From Rhodospirillales bacterium (GTDB taxonomy: Bacteria; Pseudomonadota; Alphaproteobacteria; Acetobacterales; Acetobacteraceae): a stretch of DNA of 6,947 bases. The translations under genes and the position numbers were made by a program. The notes under the pieces were generated by a model. That model saw only the letters and a list, made by a program, of their open reading frames with translations. It was not told where the DNA came from and searched no databases. Of the stretch, positions 1-6,148 are shown piece after piece; position 1 is the first letter of the stretch; each line of letters starts with the position of its first letter. The stretch is taken from positions 1 through 6,947 of the forward strand of contig JANXXW010000385.1 in the NCBI GenBank assembly GCA_025350425.1, read 5' to 3'.

Positions 1-197
1 CTTTCCCACAGCACGAAGTCGCCCTCGACCAGGGTGGGGACCACGCCGTTTGGGTTCATGGCCCGATACTCCGGCGTGTCGGTGCCGCCGAACGGGCCGC
101 CCACGTCGGTGCGCTGGTAAGGCAGGCCCAGCTCCTCCATCAGCCACACCGCCTTCATCACGTTGCTGGAATTGGCCCGGCCCCATAGTTTCATCAT
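1..197 (-). CDS. Glutathione S-transferase family protein, N-terminal part (partial)
   Basis: The product begins MMKLWGRANSSNVMKAVWLM, and about 65 residues are visible before the window edge removes the rest. The fold is the thioredoxin-like N-terminal domain of soluble glutathione S-transferases. It has a beta strand KLWG, an early S-S-N segment (residues 10-12) where such enzymes place the residue that activates the glutathione thiol, a helix containing WLMEELGLPY, and the hallmark NPNGVVPTL (48-56) with the cis-proline (P54) that contacts the glutathione backbone. These proteins conjugate glutathione to electrophiles or reduce substrates in the cytoplasm; the substrate cannot be told here. 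Two ATGs are adjacent (197 and 194). A purine-rich AGGGGGAAG lies a few bases upstream on the minus strand and supports either. The gene diverges from dsbB across a 56-base gap. The family is secure; the subclass is unknown. Confidence 0.9.
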   Translation of the reverse strand, partial: MMKLWGRANSSNVMKAVWLMEELGLPYQRTDVGGPFGGTDTPEYRAMNPNGVVPTLVEGDFVLWE

Positions 198-253
198 CGG
201 TCTTCCCCCTATTCTCGCCGGTGAGACTGGCGATCACGGCTTCCGCGCGCAAT

Positions 254-760
254 ATGGCCGCCATGACCCTTTCCCCCCGCCTCGCGCTCGTGCTTGCCAT
301 CCTTGCGGGCGGGGCGGCACTCGGCGTGGCCTTCGGGTCCGAATGGTTCGCTGGGCTGGTGCCGTGCGCCTTATGTCTGGTCGAGCGTTGGCCGTGGCGG
401 ATCGCGATAGCCCTGGGCGTCGTGGGCCTGCTGTTGCCACGCCGGTTCGCGCGCATCCCGCTGGCGATGGTGGTGGTGGTGGTGTTGGCAGCGGCTGTCA
501 TGGCCGCGATCCATGTCGGCGTGGAGGCGAAATGGTGGCCCAGCCCATTGCCGGAATGCGCGGCCCCCCATCTGGTCGGCGGCAGCGCGAGCAGCCTGCT
601 CGCTAGCATGCCAGACAAGCCCTCGAAACCCTGTGACGACCCGACGTATCTGATCCCCGGTGTTCCGGTCTCGATGGCGGCGATGAACTTTGTGTTTGCC
701 CTCGTTGTCGCCGGATTCATGGCCATGTGCATGACAAGACGAAGCAGGACATTCCCATGA
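254..760 (+). CDS. dsbB: Disulfide bond formation protein B (DsbB)
   Basis: This 168-residue inner-membrane protein of the DsbB family reoxidises the periplasmic thiol oxidase DsbA and passes the electrons to ubiquinone. Four hydrophobic segments are visible, at about residues 9-27, 48-62, 69-88 and 139-158. The first periplasmic loop carries the CxxC pair in PCALC (C38, C41), followed by the family's conserved ER-W-P-W-R. The second loop carries the other redox pair, C102 (PEC) and C127 (KPCDDP), then a conserved P-V-S-M-A-A-M-N segment entering the last helix. Length is normal for the family. The reading frame extends upstream to about base 50, but that part would overlap the divergent GST gene and has no membrane or family character, so I start at ATG 254; ATG 263 is equally possible. 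No clear ribosome binding site precedes either. The stop overlaps the coq7 start as ATGA. Confidence 0.9.
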   Translation: MAAMTLSPRLALVLAILAGGAALGVAFGSEWFAGLVPCALCLVERWPWRIAIALGVVGLLLPRRFARIPLAMVVVVVLAAAVMAAIHVGVEAKWWPSPLPECAAPHLVGGSASSLLASMPDKPSKPCDDPTYLIPGVPVSMAAMNFVFALVVAGFMAMCMTRRSRTFP

Positions 761-1302
761 GTGAGACACGCGCCCTTCCGGGCGACACCGCAACCGAGGC
801 CCGCATCGCCCGCATGATCCGCGTCGATCACGCAGGCGAGTATGGCGCCCAACAGATCTATGCCGGCCAGCTCTCCGTACTCGGCCGTGGCGCCAAGGGC
901 GACATCCTCCGGCACATGCAGGCGCAGGAGCAGGTGCATTTTGACACCTTCACCCGCCTCATCGGCGAACGCCGGGTGCGCCCGACGATACTGCTGCCGC
1001 TATGGCGCATCGCCGCCTACGCTCTCGGTGCCATCACAGCGACTATGGGCGAGCGTGCGGCAATGGCCTGCACGGTGGCCGTCGAAGAGGCGATCGACGA
1101 GCACTACGCCGAGCAATCGGCGTCGCTGGGCGACGACGAGGCGGAACTGCGCGACACCATCGAAGTGTTCCGGGCCGAGGAGCTGGAGCACCGAGATATC
1201 GGGCTGGAGAACGAGGCGGAACTGACGCCGGGCTACAAGGTGCTGGCGGGAGTTATCAAGGCCGGCTGCAAAGTGGCCATCGCGGTCAGCGAACGCATCT
1301 GA
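757..1302 (+). CDS. coq7: Demethoxyubiquinone hydroxylase, COQ7/UbiF-type diiron enzyme
   Basis: This 181-residue COQ7 family protein is a membrane-associated diiron monooxygenase that hydroxylates the demethoxyubiquinone ring in the next-to-last step of ubiquinone synthesis. The ferritin-like ligand set is complete. E28 lies in DHAGEYGA, E58 and H61 in the first ExxH (EQVH), E110 in AVEEAIDEHY, and E142 with H145 in the second ExxH (EELEH). A hydrophobic helix at about 82-106 and an amphipathic C-terminus (GYKVLAGVIKAGCKVAIAVS) fit peripheral membrane binding near the quinone pool. The length matches the short bacterial form. I choose ATG 757 because AGGA at 746-749 is correctly spaced. An in-frame GTG at 727 lies inside dsbB and adds only a polar tail. 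The ATGA overlap with dsbB indicates one transcript and translational coupling. Confidence 0.94.
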   Translation: MSETRALPGDTATEARIARMIRVDHAGEYGAQQIYAGQLSVLGRGAKGDILRHMQAQEQVHFDTFTRLIGERRVRPTILLPLWRIAAYALGAITATMGERAAMACTVAVEEAIDEHYAEQSASLGDDEAELRDTIEVFRAEELEHRDIGLENEAELTPGYKVLAGVIKAGCKVAIAVSERI

Positions 1303-1376
1303 TCCAGCAGGCCGTTGCTGAATACAAACAAGTTCCGCTAGGCTATGCCCAACAATGTTATGGGTTTGGGGCGGAC
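1303..1376 (+). promoter_or_regulatory. Intergenic gap with a weak promoter candidate for the 488-aa protein gene
   Basis: This 74-base gap follows coq7. A TTGCTG at 1315-1320 and a TAGGCT at 1339-1344 are separated by 18 bases and give a poor sigma70-like match (three of six in each box). No terminator hairpin with a T-run is seen after coq7, so readthrough from the dsbB-coq7 transcript is equally possible. The downstream start ATG 1377 is preceded by TTTGGGGCGG, a weak ribosome binding site. Confidence 0.25.
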
Positions 1377-2843
1377 ATGCCGAAGAATTTCGTCGCGGAA
1401 TGGAAGGACGTCAAAGACGGCTTCATAAACAGGGCGCGGGATGTGCCGCCCGAGTTCGTGATGGCGCTAATCCAGGGAAACGACTTCGGCCCCGCCCTCA
1501 AGGCGTTCGACGTGGCCAGCAGCCATCAGGCGCGCATGAAGGCCATGCCGAAGGTGTTACAGGCCAAAACCGCATATGAACGGGACATCCTGGCGGCATT
1601 GAAAACGACAAGTTCCCGCATCGGCAAAGCTGGATTGACCGCGTTGATGAACAACATCGACCGTATCCTGCACGAGGTGGAACTCGCCTCCCAGCCGCCC
1701 CGGCCCAGCGGGCAGATGGTGTCCACCTATACACTTCGCGGCTTTGATCTCGCCGCCGGTGTAAAAACGGTGTTCCTCAAGGTGAACCCGATCCCGATCA
1801 CCGTCGATGTAGAGTGCGACAAGGTCTTCAAGGAGCTGATCGATAGCGGGCAGGCCGGTTTGCGCGCGCAGGAGCTTGGCGACGCCGCTCTGAAAGAACT
1901 GGAAATCGTTCGCGACGCGTTCCGCAAGACCATAATTTCAGTGGAAGCCAAGATCGCTGCCGACCCGTCGATTTTGGCAGCCAAAACGGTTGAGGCAAAC
2001 GAGGTCCTGCGACACTACGGCACGATCGTGCAGGACCGCGTGGACGTGGCGACCCAGGCGGCGTGGAAGGGATACCTGCAGCGCAGGTCAGACCTGAAGG
2101 ATTTTCAGACCAAATCGAAGGTCAAGATCGTGCTGGGCTCGATCGGAGTCGCCGTGGCGATCGCTTCCGCCGTGCTCACCTTTGGCACGGCCTGGATGAA
2201 CATCGTGGCCGCCTGCAAGGGTATCATGGACATCGCTAAGGCCATTCAGACCTACTCGAAGGACATCGATACGGTCTGGGCCGAATTGGTCAAAGACATG
2301 GAGTCGGTGAACAAGCTGAACGCGCAACGCGACGCGGCCAAGAAGGACGCCAAGGGCCAGAAGGCTTCGAAAGGCAAGCAAGTCGCCAAGGAGGTAGTGG
2401 CCGGAATGCTCCCGTTCGCCAAGGACATGGTCAAGGCGCTGAGCACGACCGAGTCGAGGGCAAAGCAATTCAATGGTCTGCTCAGCAAGCTGGAGGCCGA
2501 GACGGACAAAATGTCCGGCAAAATCGAGGTCATCACGAGAAACCTGGGCAAGACGCCGGACCGCCTGCTGTCCACGTCGCAGATCAACCTGGATCGGCGC
2601 ATGGGCAAGAAAGTCACCGAGATGATGAAAGACATCGTCGAGCTGCACCAGAAGAAGGTGATCGGGGTTAAATTCGCCAATTCGTCGCTGGCCTCGATCA
2701 AGGAGCTGAAGACGAAGGACACCTGGACGGGCCAGATGGGAGCCACTTGCACGTTTGGCACGCGGGGGGTGGCGATCTACGCGGCGGCAAATTTCTGCTA
2801 TGCCTGCGCGGATGCGGGCAAGCAGCTGATTACGCTGCTCTGA
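1377..2843 (+). CDS. Uncharacterised lysine-rich helical protein with a central hydrophobic segment
   Basis: I do not recognise this 488-residue protein. It lacks a signal peptide. Residues 1-105 look all-helical and polar. Residues 112-148 are richer in strand-formers, with Y-T-L-R-G-F-D and a run of hydrophobic residues ending in I-T-V-D-V-E-C. Residues 150-247 look like long amphipathic helices. Residues 250-279 are strongly hydrophobic (IVLGSIGVAVAIASAVLTFG onward), long enough for a membrane span or a tight hairpin. A very basic linker (about 318-340, many K) and further helical, coiled-coil-like segments follow (342-445). The C-terminus carries C458 and a CYAC pair (C474, C477). Long helices around one buried hydrophobic stretch recall helical pore-forming toxins or membrane-remodelling proteins, but this is analogy without any motif. 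ATG 1377 is the first good start after coq7. Base composition is less GC-rich than its left-hand neighbours, with heavy AAG use. Coding status is likely; function is unknown. Confidence 0.75.
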   Translation: MPKNFVAEWKDVKDGFINRARDVPPEFVMALIQGNDFGPALKAFDVASSHQARMKAMPKVLQAKTAYERDILAALKTTSSRIGKAGLTALMNNIDRILHEVELASQPPRPSGQMVSTYTLRGFDLAAGVKTVFLKVNPIPITVDVECDKVFKELIDSGQAGLRAQELGDAALKELEIVRDAFRKTIISVEAKIAADPSILAAKTVEANEVLRHYGTIVQDRVDVATQAAWKGYLQRRSDLKDFQTKSKVKIVLGSIGVAVAIASAVLTFGTAWMNIVAACKGIMDIAKAIQTYSKDIDTVWAELVKDMESVNKLNAQRDAAKKDAKGQKASKGKQVAKEVVAGMLPFAKDMVKALSTTESRAKQFNGLLSKLEAETDKMSGKIEVITRNLGKTPDRLLSTSQINLDRRMGKKVTEMMKDIVELHQKKVIGVKFANSSLASIKELKTKDTWTGQMGATCTFGTRGVAIYAAANFCYACADAGKQLITLL

Positions 2844-3161
2844 TCCCATTACACGAGTTGGGCTGAAACGCTGGGTTTTGTCGGCTGACCCAGGCATCTC
2901 GTGACTTGCCTCGTTTGAATCGCTTACAGCCGACGACGGAGCTTCGCAGCGCCGGGAGTGGCCAGCGTCAGCATGACCGCGCACGTAGTGCCGGAAAGTT
3001 TTCACTGTCGAACTGGTCAGCGCACGGGGCTCAGGCGTCCGATCGTAAGGGAAGACGTATGCAGCTTTGGCACTGAGGGGCGGCTTCGGAAAACACTCCG
3101 GTCAACGCGTAGGAGGCCTGAAACAAGGCTATGTCCTCGCCAAACGGGTTAATTGCGAAAT
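2844..3161. other. Gene-free stretch between convergent genes
   Basis: Apart from the inverted repeats at 2852-2903, I see no supportable gene, RNA or mobile element here. Reading frames that cross it on either strand give low-complexity arginine, histidine and serine-rich products without recognisable domains. It separates the plus-strand 488-aa gene from the possible minus-strand small membrane ORF and may be decayed sequence. Confidence 0.5.
2852..2903 (+). terminator. Nested inverted repeats after the 488-aa gene, possible terminator
   Basis: The outer arms CACGAG (2852-2857) and CTCGTG (2898-2903) are perfect complements. They enclose a second perfect pair, CTGGGT (2871-2876) and ACCCAG (2888-2893). 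The structure starts nine bases after the stop codon. No T-run follows, so it does not match a standard intrinsic terminator; it may instead be a 3'-end stabilising structure or chance. Confidence 0.3.
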
Positions 3162-3332
3162 CTACGCGTCAGGGTCTGGCCGGTGACGAGTCATCCGTCG
3201 GATGGCCCAGCCAATTCCGGAGATGAATGCAAGTGCGCCGAACGCTGCGAACAGACTTCCGTGCGAAAGCCACAGCACCGCGAGAAATGCCAGAACCGCA
3301 ATGACGACGACATATTTATTTTCGATCAGCAA
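3162..3332 (-). CDS. Possible small two-helix membrane protein
   Basis: This minus-strand frame encodes 56 residues of clean membrane-protein character. After a short LLIENK head, helix 1 runs from about 7 to 22 (YVVVIAVLAFLAVLWL), then a short S-H-G-S turn, then helix 2 from about 27 to 44 (LFAAFGALAFISGIGWAI). A basic tail with RRMTRHRP follows, which by the positive-inside rule would lie in the cytoplasm. I do not recognise the family. The only usable start at the full length is TTG 3332, which directly follows an in-frame TGA. Before that TGA the same frame reads ATG-ATG-GGA-CTT-TCC, so either TTG is the start or a nonsense change has split an older gene. About 34 of 56 third codon positions are G or C, lower than in the conserved genes. 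It lies downstream of hnh on the same strand. No homology could be tested. Confidence 0.4.
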   Translation of the reverse strand: MLIENKYVVVIAVLAFLAVLWLSHGSLFAAFGALAFISGIGWAIRRMTRHRPDPDA

Positions 3333-3387
3333 TCAGGAAAGTCCCATCATAATCGGTGCGAAGGAGTGAATAGAGCAGGAGGATCAT
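3316..3387 (-). CDS. Possible 23-codon leader ORF overlapping the small membrane ORF
   Basis: This frame starts at ATG 3387 and reads MILLLYSLLRTDYDGTFLIA, then DRK and a stop. It has a better ribosome binding site (GGGGAGA, nine bases upstream) than the TTG start of the membrane ORF, and its stop lies 17 bases inside that ORF, in the +1-related frame. It could be a leader peptide that couples translation to the membrane ORF. It could also be the true N-terminus of one gene split by a single-base change near the A-run at 3317-3322. At 23 codons it may equally be chance. Confidence 0.25.
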   Translation of the reverse strand: MILLLYSLLRTDYDGTFLIADRK

Positions 3388-3495
3388 TGCCGATTTCTCC
3401 CCATCGACGGGGTCACCACCCAATCCACAAACACGATCGGCAGCTTACGCGATATTCGCCGCCGAATTCTTGCCGTGTCGCTGCGTAAGGATGGG

Positions 3496-4056
3496 TTAGC
3501 TCTCCAGCTCGCTGTCCCAATACAGGTAGTCCCGCCAGCTTTCGTGAAGGTAGTTCGGCGGGAAAGCCCGGCCGTTGTCCTGCAATTCCCAGGTGGAGGG
3601 TTGCTCGGGCTTGAGGCGCGGGTGCATGTGGCACTCGTGCGGCAGGCGGCTGCCTTTGCGGAGGTTGCAGGCGCCGCACGCGGTGACCACGTTTTCCCAC
3701 GTGGTACGCCCGCCCCGGCAGCGCGGAATGACGTGATCGAAGGTGAGATCGGGGGCCGGCTGGCGGTGGCCGCAATACTGGCACTCGAACGCGTCGCGCA
3801 GGAACACGTTGAATCGGGTGAAGGCAGGCTTGCGGGCGGCTGGGATATAGTCCTTCAGCGCGATCACGCTGGGTAGGCGCATCTTCATGCTGGGCGAGTG
3901 GACCTCAGTCTCATACTCGTTCAGCACCGAAACGCGATCGAGGAACACAGCCTTGACCGCGTCCTGCCATGCCCATACCGAAAGCGGGAAATAGGACAAC
4001 GGACGAAAATCAGCGTTGAGCACGAGAGCCGGAAAGTATTGACCGCCATCAGGCAA
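3496..4056 (-). CDS. HNH endonuclease family protein
   Basis: This 186-residue protein has a C-terminal HNH (McrA-like) nuclease domain. The first zinc pair is C92/C95 in CQYCG. The metal-binding D107-H108 is in LTFDHVIPRCRGG, N122 in TTWENVV, and the second zinc pair C127/C130 in CGACN, followed by N131 and K134-G135. All residues expected for nicking or cutting DNA by a one-metal mechanism are present. The N-terminal FPALVLNADFRPLSYFPLSV and WAWQDAVKAVFLDRV segments are typical of a short, standalone HNH family common in alphaproteobacteria and cyanobacteria, usually annotated without a known role. No phage or restriction-modification partner is adjacent. I choose TTG 4056 because GGAG lies six bases upstream and an in-frame TAA follows soon above. 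No ATG gives the full conserved N-terminus. It is transcribed divergently from gluQRS. Confidence 0.88.
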   Translation of the reverse strand: MPDGGQYFPALVLNADFRPLSYFPLSVWAWQDAVKAVFLDRVSVLNEYETEVHSPSMKMRLPSVIALKDYIPAARKPAFTRFNVFLRDAFECQYCGHRQPAPDLTFDHVIPRCRGGRTTWENVVTACGACNLRKGSRLPHECHMHPRLKPEQPSTWELQDNGRAFPPNYLHESWRDYLYWDSELES

Positions 4057-4078
4057 AGGCCACTCCGTCGCTTACGAC

Positions 4079-4107
4079 TTGAAGTCTGACAGGTAAGTTA
4101 GTCTGAT
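4079..4107 (+). promoter_or_regulatory. Candidate sigma70-type promoter for gluQRS-potF-potH
   Basis: TTGAAG at 4079-4084 and TCTGAT at 4102-4107 are separated by 17 bases, and each box matches four of six consensus positions. It points toward gluQRS and would give a leader of roughly 75 bases. Both boxes overlap copies of the AGTCTG repeat, which suggests control by a repeat-binding protein if the promoter is real. Confidence 0.4.
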
Positions 4108-4122
4108 ACAGGCGCAAGTCTG
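4083..4122 (+). repeat. Three AGTCTG direct repeats with an exact 17-base period
   Basis: AGTCTGA occurs at 4083-4089 and 4100-4106, and AGTCTGG at 4117-4123, so repeat starts are 17 bases apart each time. They lie in the gap between the divergent hnh and gluQRS genes. The first overlaps the -35 box and the second the -10 box of the candidate gluQRS promoter. A related AAGTCAG occurs at 4144-4150, out of register. Confidence 0.5.
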
Positions 4123-4174
4123 GCATTCGTCCGGGCGTGTCGCAAGTCAGCCCTGTTCGCTTTCATCCCACCGT

Positions 4175-4193
4175 CATTGATCGTTCATCAATG
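4175..4193 (+). promoter_or_regulatory. Perfect hairpin that includes the gluQRS start codon
   Basis: The arms CATTGAT (4175-4181) and ATCAATG (4187-4193) are exact complements around a five-base loop. The last three bases of the right arm are the ATG of gluQRS. In RNA this would pair the start codon, and no clear ribosome binding site lies nearby. In DNA it is also a plausible inverted-repeat operator. Confidence 0.45.
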
Positions 4194-5066
4194 CATACCA
4201 CCCGCTTCGCCCCGAGCCCGACAGGCCACCTGCATCTCGGCCACGCCCTCGCGGCCCTGACGGCCTGGCGCCGCGCCCGCGAGAGTGACGGGCGTTTCCT
4301 GTTGCGGATCGAGGACATCGATCCTGGCCGCTGCCGTCCTGAGTATACGCGTGATCTCATGGAGGACCTCGCGTGGCTCGGGCTCGACTGGGACGGGGAA
4401 GTGCGGATGCAATCCGAACACATGGCGGACTATGCCGGCGTGCTGGCGGCTCTCGCAGCGCGCGGCCTCGTCTATCCCTGCTTCTGCACCCGAACCGAGA
4501 TAGAGCGCGAGACGACGGCCTCCGGCTCCGCCCCGCACGCCCCGGGTGGCGCGCCGATCTACCCCGGCACGTGCCGGGCGCTGTCACCGCGCGAGCGTGA
4601 GGCACGCATCGCGCATGGCGACCCGCGTGCCGTGCGCCTCGACATGGGGGCCGCCCTTGGGATCACCGGGCCGCTCTGGTTCATCGAGGAAGGGGAGGGG
4701 CCGCGCGCCTGCGCCCCGGAGAGGTTCGGCGACGTCGTGCTCGCCCGCAAGGACGCGCCCGCCAGCTACCATCTGTGTGTGACCAATGATGACGCCCAGC
4801 AAGGCGTCAGCCTGGTCACGCGCGGTGTCGACCTGCGGCCGGCCACTGACGTGCATCGCGTGCTGCAGACCCTGATGGGTTGGCCGGCACCGATCTACGC
4901 GCATCATGGCTTGCTGACTGACCCCGCCGGCCGTCGCCTCGCCAAGCGAGACCGTGCCCAAACCCTGCGCGACATGCGCGTTCGCGGCCTATCGCCGGAA
5001 CAGGTGCGCGCGGCGGCGATGATGCTAGGGTTGGGCAAATCAGGGAGCCCCGGATGCGAATTGTAG
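4191..5066 (+). CDS. gluQRS: Glutamyl-Q tRNA(Asp) synthetase (GluQRS)
   Basis: This 291-residue paralogue of glutamyl-tRNA synthetase lacks the C-terminal anticodon-binding domain. It activates glutamate and attaches it to the queuosine base at the wobble position of tRNA-Asp in the cytoplasm. The N-terminus RFAPSPTGHLHLGHA carries the class I HIGH signature as HLGH (15-18), and FLLRIEDIDPGR follows. The zinc site of this family is present as C97 and C99 in CFC, then Y124 and C128 in YPGTC. The second ATP-binding signature is the degenerate RRLAKRD (248-254) in place of KMSKS. Length is normal. I start at ATG 4191, next to the conserved motif; an in-frame GTG at 4137 adds an unconserved tail. 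No ribosome binding site is evident and the start lies in a hairpin. The 3' end overlaps the potF-like gene by 13 bases, suggesting co-transcription despite unrelated roles. Confidence 0.93.
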   Translation: MHTTRFAPSPTGHLHLGHALAALTAWRRARESDGRFLLRIEDIDPGRCRPEYTRDLMEDLAWLGLDWDGEVRMQSEHMADYAGVLAALAARGLVYPCFCTRTEIERETTASGSAPHAPGGAPIYPGTCRALSPREREARIAHGDPRAVRLDMGAALGITGPLWFIEEGEGPRACAPERFGDVVLARKDAPASYHLCVTNDDAQQGVSLVTRGVDLRPATDVHRVLQTLMGWPAPIYAHHGLLTDPAGRRLAKRDRAQTLRDMRVRGLSPEQVRAAAMMLGLGKSGSPGCEL

Positions 5067-6148
5067 GACGAATGCTGGCCGCCGCAGTGCTGTGCGGGCT
5101 TATCGTGCCCGCGCACGCCCAGACCCGTGAACTCAACGTCTTCAACTGGTCCGACTACATCGACCCGAAGGCGATCGAGAGGTTCCAGACACAAACCGGC
5201 ATCCATGTCCGCTATGACGTATACGACAGCCTGGAGACGCTGGAGGGCAAGATGCTGGCCGGGCATTCCGGCTATGATGTGGTGGTGCCGACCAGCGAGC
5301 CGACCTTCTCGCGCCTGATCCGGGCCGGGGCGCTGCAACCGCTCGACCGGGCGAAGCTGCCGAATCTCGCGAACCTCGACCCGGCGCTGATGGCCCGTGT
5401 CGCCGCCTCCGATCCCGGCAACCGCTATGGGGCGATCTATCTGTGGGGCACGACCGGGCTCGGTGTGGATGTCGCGAAGGTGACCAAGCTGGCGCCGGGC
5501 GCCCCGCTCGATAGCTGGGAACTGCTGTTCAAGCCGGAGAACGCGCGGCGGATCGCGCCTTGTGGCATCACCATGCTCGACAGTGCGACCGACGTGATCC
5601 CGTCGGTGCTGCACTATCTCGGCCATGACCCCGACAGCGCGGCGCCCGCCGACCTCGCCGCCGTGGAGCGGACGTTGCTGGCCATCCGGCCCTTCATCCG
5701 CGCGTTTGCCAGCGGCGGGGCGATCGAGCAGTTGGCGTCGGGTGAGACCTGCCTCGCGTTGGACTACTCCGGCGACGTGATCCAGGCCCCCGCGCGCGCC
5801 AAGGAGGCCGCCCGGGGTGTCGCGGTGAAATACGTGCTGCCCAAGGAGGGCGCGCAGATCGCGTTCGACATGCTGGCCATCCCCAAGGACGCGCCCCATC
5901 CGGCCGAGGCGCTGGCGTTCATCAACTTCGTGCTGCAGCCGGATGTGATGGCCGGGATTACCAACACGGTCCGCTACGCCAACGCCGTGCCGGCCAGCCG
6001 TGCCGGGATCGCGCGCGATATCACCGAGGATGTCGGCACCTATCCCACACCCGAGCTGATGGCCCGCACCTTCACCGTCCGCGCCGTCTCGCCCGACGCC
6101 ACCCGCGCCCGCTCCCGCATGTGGGCGCGGTTCAAAAGCGCAGGTTAG
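5054..6148 (+). CDS. potF: Polyamine ABC transporter substrate-binding protein (PotF/PotD family)
   Basis: This 364-residue periplasmic protein binds a polyamine, probably putrescine, and delivers it to the inner-membrane permease. A signal peptide spans about 1-22, with a basic start, a hydrophobic core and an AHA cleavage site before Q23. The mature start LNVFNWSDYI (28-36) is the family's ligand-pocket segment (W32, S33, D34, Y35). Other hallmarks are DSWELLFKPEN (153-163), LDSATD (175-180), LDYSGDVIQA (236-245, acidic D241), AFDMLAIP (270-277, D272) and VRYANAV (306-312). From memory of the PotF structure, D241 and D272 correspond to the residues that bind the amino groups. The aromatic before SGD is tyrosine rather than the tryptophan I recall in E. 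coli PotF, so ligand preference may differ. ATG 5054 is supported by GGGAG at 5043-5047. The gene overlaps gluQRS and runs straight into the permease. Confidence 0.92.
   Translation: MRIVGRMLAAAVLCGLIVPAHAQTRELNVFNWSDYIDPKAIERFQTQTGIHVRYDVYDSLETLEGKMLAGHSGYDVVVPTSEPTFSRLIRAGALQPLDRAKLPNLANLDPALMARVAASDPGNRYGAIYLWGTTGLGVDVAKVTKLAPGAPLDSWELLFKPENARRIAPCGITMLDSATDVIPSVLHYLGHDPDSAAPADLAAVERTLLAIRPFIRAFASGGAIEQLASGETCLALDYSGDVIQAPARAKEAARGVAVKYVLPKEGAQIAFDMLAIPKDAPHPAEALAFINFVLQPDVMAGITNTVRYANAVPASRAGIARDITEDVGTYPTPELMARTFTVRAVSPDATRARSRMWARFKSAG

Noticed and set aside
2088..3005. Long open frame on the minus strand, 305 codons
   Set aside because: Lies opposite the 488-aa gene, and its product is an arginine, histidine and leucine-rich shadow with no domain; the plus-strand frame has coherent helices and a hydrophobic segment.
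2958..3152. Plus-strand 64-codon frame with GTG start
   Set aside because: Arginine-rich product without helices or motifs and no ribosome binding site; looks like non-coding sequence.
3105..3169. Inverted pair ACGCGTAG / CTACGCGT separated by 49 bases
   Set aside because: Only eight bases, built on the self-complementary ACGCGT, with no flanking similarity or target duplication; not enough for a mobile element end.
3399..3412. CCCC-GGGG hairpin covering the ribosome binding site of the 23-codon ORF
   Set aside because: Four base pairs only; too short to claim regulation.
3153..3488. Plus-strand 111-codon frame
   Set aside because: Polar, low-complexity product; it is the antisense of the more convincing minus-strand membrane ORF.
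3496..4056. HNH protein as part of a restriction or phage-defence system
   Set aside because: No methyltransferase, helicase or phage genes adjoin it, and this short HNH family occurs widely as a standalone chromosomal gene.
4904..5899. Minus-strand 331-codon frame
   Set aside because: Antisense shadow of the potF-like gene in GC-rich DNA; the product is dominated by arginine, glycine and histidine.
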